Source: Cerioporus squamosus
Lineage: Eukaryota; Basidiomycota; Agaricomycetes; Polyporales; Polyporaceae
NCBI GenBank assembly: GCA_022592435.1
Contig: JABYQS010000236.1
Span: 1 to 49,034 of the forward strand
DNA: 49,034 bases
Direction: 5' to 3'
The first letter of the stretch is position 1. Every line of letters starts with the position of its first letter. Below, in pieces: positions 46,221 to 49,034 of the stretch. The notes beneath the pieces are model-generated. The model did no database searches. It had not been told where the DNA came from and saw nothing but the letters and a program-made list of their open reading frames with translations. Position numbers and translations under genes: made by a program.

Positions 46221-47762
46221 TTTGCTGTCTCGCTACCAAGAGGACGCGCTGAGCATTGACGACACTGGGCTGGGACATAGTTGAGCGCGTAAGTAGTAGC
46301 GGACTCACACGGCTGTGGGGTCCGTAGCTAGACCTACAGAAACATGAACATGGATGCAGGTGTACATTAGCTCTGCGACTCTCAAATGAAGTACGGACGT
46401 GATTATCAACGGTCGGGACAGGAACTTGACTGTCGCGTGACGTAACGTGTCAGTCACGAATCACTTGGCCCGCAGGAGGCTCCGGGTTGTCTTGTCACTC
46501 TGACACGTATCCACTCGCAGGTAAATCCTGCCGTCGAGGCTTTGCGCAAGTCTAGCTTCTCTCTAGCTCTCTCCGATGTTCTATGGTCCAGACTCGAGCG
46601 GCCCAATGGCCGTACACACTTTCCCGCTGGCAGTTCGTAAGTACAAGATGGTCGAGAACGAGGCCGCACCATGCTGACTCAGACAAGCAGGTCCTCAACA
46701 TCAGCCCAGCTTGTGTACGAGCATCACGACCTCCCAGTAGCCAGTCTACGGCCCAATAGCTCGCGCGACGCATTCCGAAGACAATCCCGATCAGCTCGAG
46801 GCGGGCGCGTACTGCGTCACCCCGAGCTCGAGTCGGTGCCGCTGTTTTGCCCGTCCCTCGACCACTATTCATTCGAAATCTGTTTTCGCACCTTCCTTAG
46901 ACCTTCATAGCTCCCACGATAGCTTCTAATCAGTGCCTACATACGATAGGATTGGTACACAATCGACCCATCCGAAACCTCCCCCTTACGCGCCCTCGTG
47001 ATCGCGTCCCGCTTATGTCCGGCGATTAGCGCTCTTTTCATTCTTATGTATTACCGAGTTCGAGCTCTTTCTCCTCATCCTCCTCGCCCTCGCGATAGCT
47101 CCCTTCGGTACATATGTCAGCCAAGTATGTAGTCGTGTATATAAGGACCCGCTGCGACGTGTATACTCGTACAACAGGTTTCCAGCTCCCCATTTGACCG
47201 CGCGACTTGGACCTCGACTTGGACCTTCGACGCTCGATCCTCGTTCTTCCCCCCTTCTCTCAACCTTTAGCTTCTCTCTCCCTGTTTTTACTCTTGCTCC
47301 AGCTCTCGCGCGACTCCCGTACGCGTCAATGCGCGTTCGATTCAGCTCTACTAGACATACAAGTTTCCTAATCGACCTCTTTTCCCTCTCTCTCCCTCTC
47401 TCCTTCCTTCGCCCTCTATCCTCCCTCCCGACTCCCCTCGTGCACGCCAGGACAACTCTCGCACCTTTGGACCGACGCAGCGACTCGTGCTCCAGCTCAT
47501 CGCAGTTCCCATACCGCAGCGCATGGCACATCTTTGTCTCCAGACTGTATTATTGGTTGTGCGGCGTACAACGCCGTGACTGGCTCGGATGAATAAATAG
47601 ATACGTGAGGAACGACGATACACGATACCCTATAAATATGCGCGTGTGGCAGACTCTCGAAACCCAAAGAAAGACAGACCGAAGTTCGAAGAGCAACGCG
47701 CGGTGCACATCGTGGTACGCATGACCCAGGCCAAGCTCGAAAACGGTGACCGACTACACGGA
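46221..47762. other. 1.5-kb region with no supported gene
   Basis: It contains palindrome copy C. A long CT-rich stretch (about 47,200-47,480) gives open frames of low complexity (LFSLSLPLSFLRPLSSLP) that are composition artefacts. Confidence 0.5.
46426..46457. repeat. 32-bp palindrome, copy C
   Basis: TTGACTG and CAGTCAC arms enclose TCGCGTGACGTAACGTGT. Compared with a perfect palindrome it has a few substitutions. It lies 206 bases after the stop of Tet(X)-like copy 2. Confidence 0.8.
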
Positions 47763-49034
47763 CTACGATGGCGCCACAGCGGCCTGAGACGTCTGATCAT
47801 GAACCCCGTCTTCCTCCTCCGGGTCCTCCGAGCCCGAGCCGCCTTGCAACTCGTATCCATCGTCATCACCATCATCGGACCCTGCAGGGAGGTCTGGGTT
47901 GATAAACCCAAGGGACGCAAAGAAGCTAGGCGGGTCGTTCGAGTCCCTTGAGGAATGCAGTGGATCGTCGGAGTCAATCCTGACGACTCTCTGGCTCGCT
48001 TCTTGCAGCTCGAGGAGGAAGCGCGAGATGAGAATCGCTGTGATGCTACGCACGGGGAACACAGGTGAGTGCAATTTCGCATATCAGAATGGTGAGACAC
48101 ATACGGGGTGGTGAAGATGGTCACATCACTTGCTCCGCTGTCTGCAGTGCCTGCCAGCTATTGAAGCGGCTATAAGGTTGTGCGTGGGAGGTGTGATAGG
48201 CCTGACAATGCGGCTTACCACAGTCACCGTAAACAGGAGATGAAGGCCGTTCAGGATGAGAAGAACTCTGATGAAGAGTATCCGAGTCCGTTAGGTATCC
48301 TCTGAGCTTTATTTCTTCACGTACACGAAATATATAATTCCTATATGCGTCGTTGAAGGGGTGGTTAGCTACAAGATCGCGTAGACCGATCACAATGCCA
48401 GTTGAGAGACTTACCACCACGGAACAGAATATCTGATAGCAAAAGTCGCTTGTGCTGTCTGACACTCTTCAAGGCGCCCCTCCTGAGCTTCGTCCAAGTG
48501 ATCCAGATGAGCAGGATGTCGGCAACGATGAGATAAGCACAACTGGGCAATTTGTGCATGAGCATGCAATGGCACATGAAATGACTAGCCAACCTACGCC
48601 TGCAATAACATCAGTACGGACCAGTGGGGCTCGGACAAGATGACATCGAGACAGACGAACCTAACGGCAAGTGCGACACTCACGTCGTCAAACTGTATAC
48701 ATCCAAACGGGGGTATGTTCTCTCCATGAAGATCATAGCCATAAGACACCTACAAAGTAGTGGATCAGCCTCTATCCATGCTTATGTCCGCAAGATCAAG
48801 TCACTCACCAGGTTCACACCTACTGGCGACATGGAAAGAGCAAGAACAAGTAGTCTGAGGAGCCTATTTTGGCTCAGCACATATGCACGGAGTGCGGTGA
48901 AGACTCATTGCACCGTTTCAGCTACTGTGAACCTTGGCAGTAGCATGCTGCAAGACTTACCTGCTCCAGGAAAGAATTGCAATAATGAGACTGCAAGGTC
49001 TGCCCTCCTGAACATGGAGCAACTGCAGCTCAAC
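47763..49034 (-). CDS. DUF6533-type multi-helix membrane protein, 5' end off the window
   Basis: Exons read from the right edge: ADLAVSLLQFFPGAVFTALRAYVLSQNRLLRLLVLALSMSPVGVNL, then SYGYDLHGENIPPFGC, later CSCAYLIVADILLIWITWTKL-type helices with RQHKRLLLSDILFRGG, IIYF, ILFIRVLLILNGLHLLFTVTV, and finally SITAILISRFLLELQEASQRVVR with an acidic tail ending at 47,763. The ALRAYVL motif, the IVAD.L...TW.K helix with a basic loop, and the ILISRFLL.LQEA motif are hallmarks of the large agaricomycete DUF6533 family of seven-helix, receptor-like proteins with no known ligand. The N-terminal DUF6533 segment itself lies beyond 49,034. Exon borders are only partly resolved. Confidence 0.75.

Noticed and set aside
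47194..47592. 132-codon frame rich in Leu/Ser/Pro
   Set aside because: It is produced by a CT-rich low-complexity tract.

Overview
The window is nuclear DNA of a basidiomycete, almost certainly a wood-decaying white-rot agaricomycete (a polypore is the best guess). Genes are dense, GC-rich and mostly cut by short introns of about 50-70 nt with GT/AG borders and CTRAY branch sites. The gene set is typical of that group: a class II peroxidase of the versatile type, hydrophobins, BTB and F-box expansion-family proteins, a Con-6 stress protein, an MFS sugar transporter and a Plavaka (KDZ-superfamily) DNA transposon.

Layout. 0.9-9.9 kb is mostly housekeeping: 3-ketoacyl-CoA thiolase (-), a BTB protein (-), a disordered fungal protein (-), an intron-containing tRNA-Pro(CGG) (-), a phosducin-like protein (+) and a Ran1-like protein kinase (+). 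10.9-14.9 kb holds a decayed type-B carboxylesterase (+) and an F-box protein (-). 16,259-23,456 is a 7.2-kb Plavaka transposon with 19-bp terminal inverted repeats, an apparently intact transposase (+) and a divergent DUF6532 gene (-). Its right end sits in the last codons of an FAD monooxygenase (23.4-25.3 kb, -), and the displaced original 3' end of that gene can be read on the far side of the element. 27.9-29.3 kb is a secreted versatile peroxidase (+), convergent with an MFS sugar transporter (29.8-31.7 kb, -).

33.4-36.3 kb carries a tandem pair of class I hydrophobins (-). Both lack the same two cysteines, C1 and C6, which form one disulphide in canonical hydrophobins. A 770-bp foldback MITE with 275-bp arms and a TACGT target duplication lies in the duplicated upstream region of the second copy. 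38.7-39.0 kb is Con-6 (+). 40.5-46.2 kb contains two tandem Tet(X)-like FAD monooxygenases (+), the second broken by a 1-base deletion, flanking a frameshifted BTB-like gene (-). Three copies of a ~32-bp near-perfect palindrome lie around this block. The right edge holds the 3' part of a DUF6533-type seven-helix membrane protein (-).

Four otherwise well-conserved genes each carry one single-base indel. That is either real decay in this haplotype or residual assembly error, and read data are needed to decide. The best candidates for undescribed biology are the paired loss of a disulphide in the hydrophobins, the transposon that rewrites a host protein's C-terminus, the palindrome family, and an intron enlarged by tandem duplication that begins exactly at its 5' splice site.
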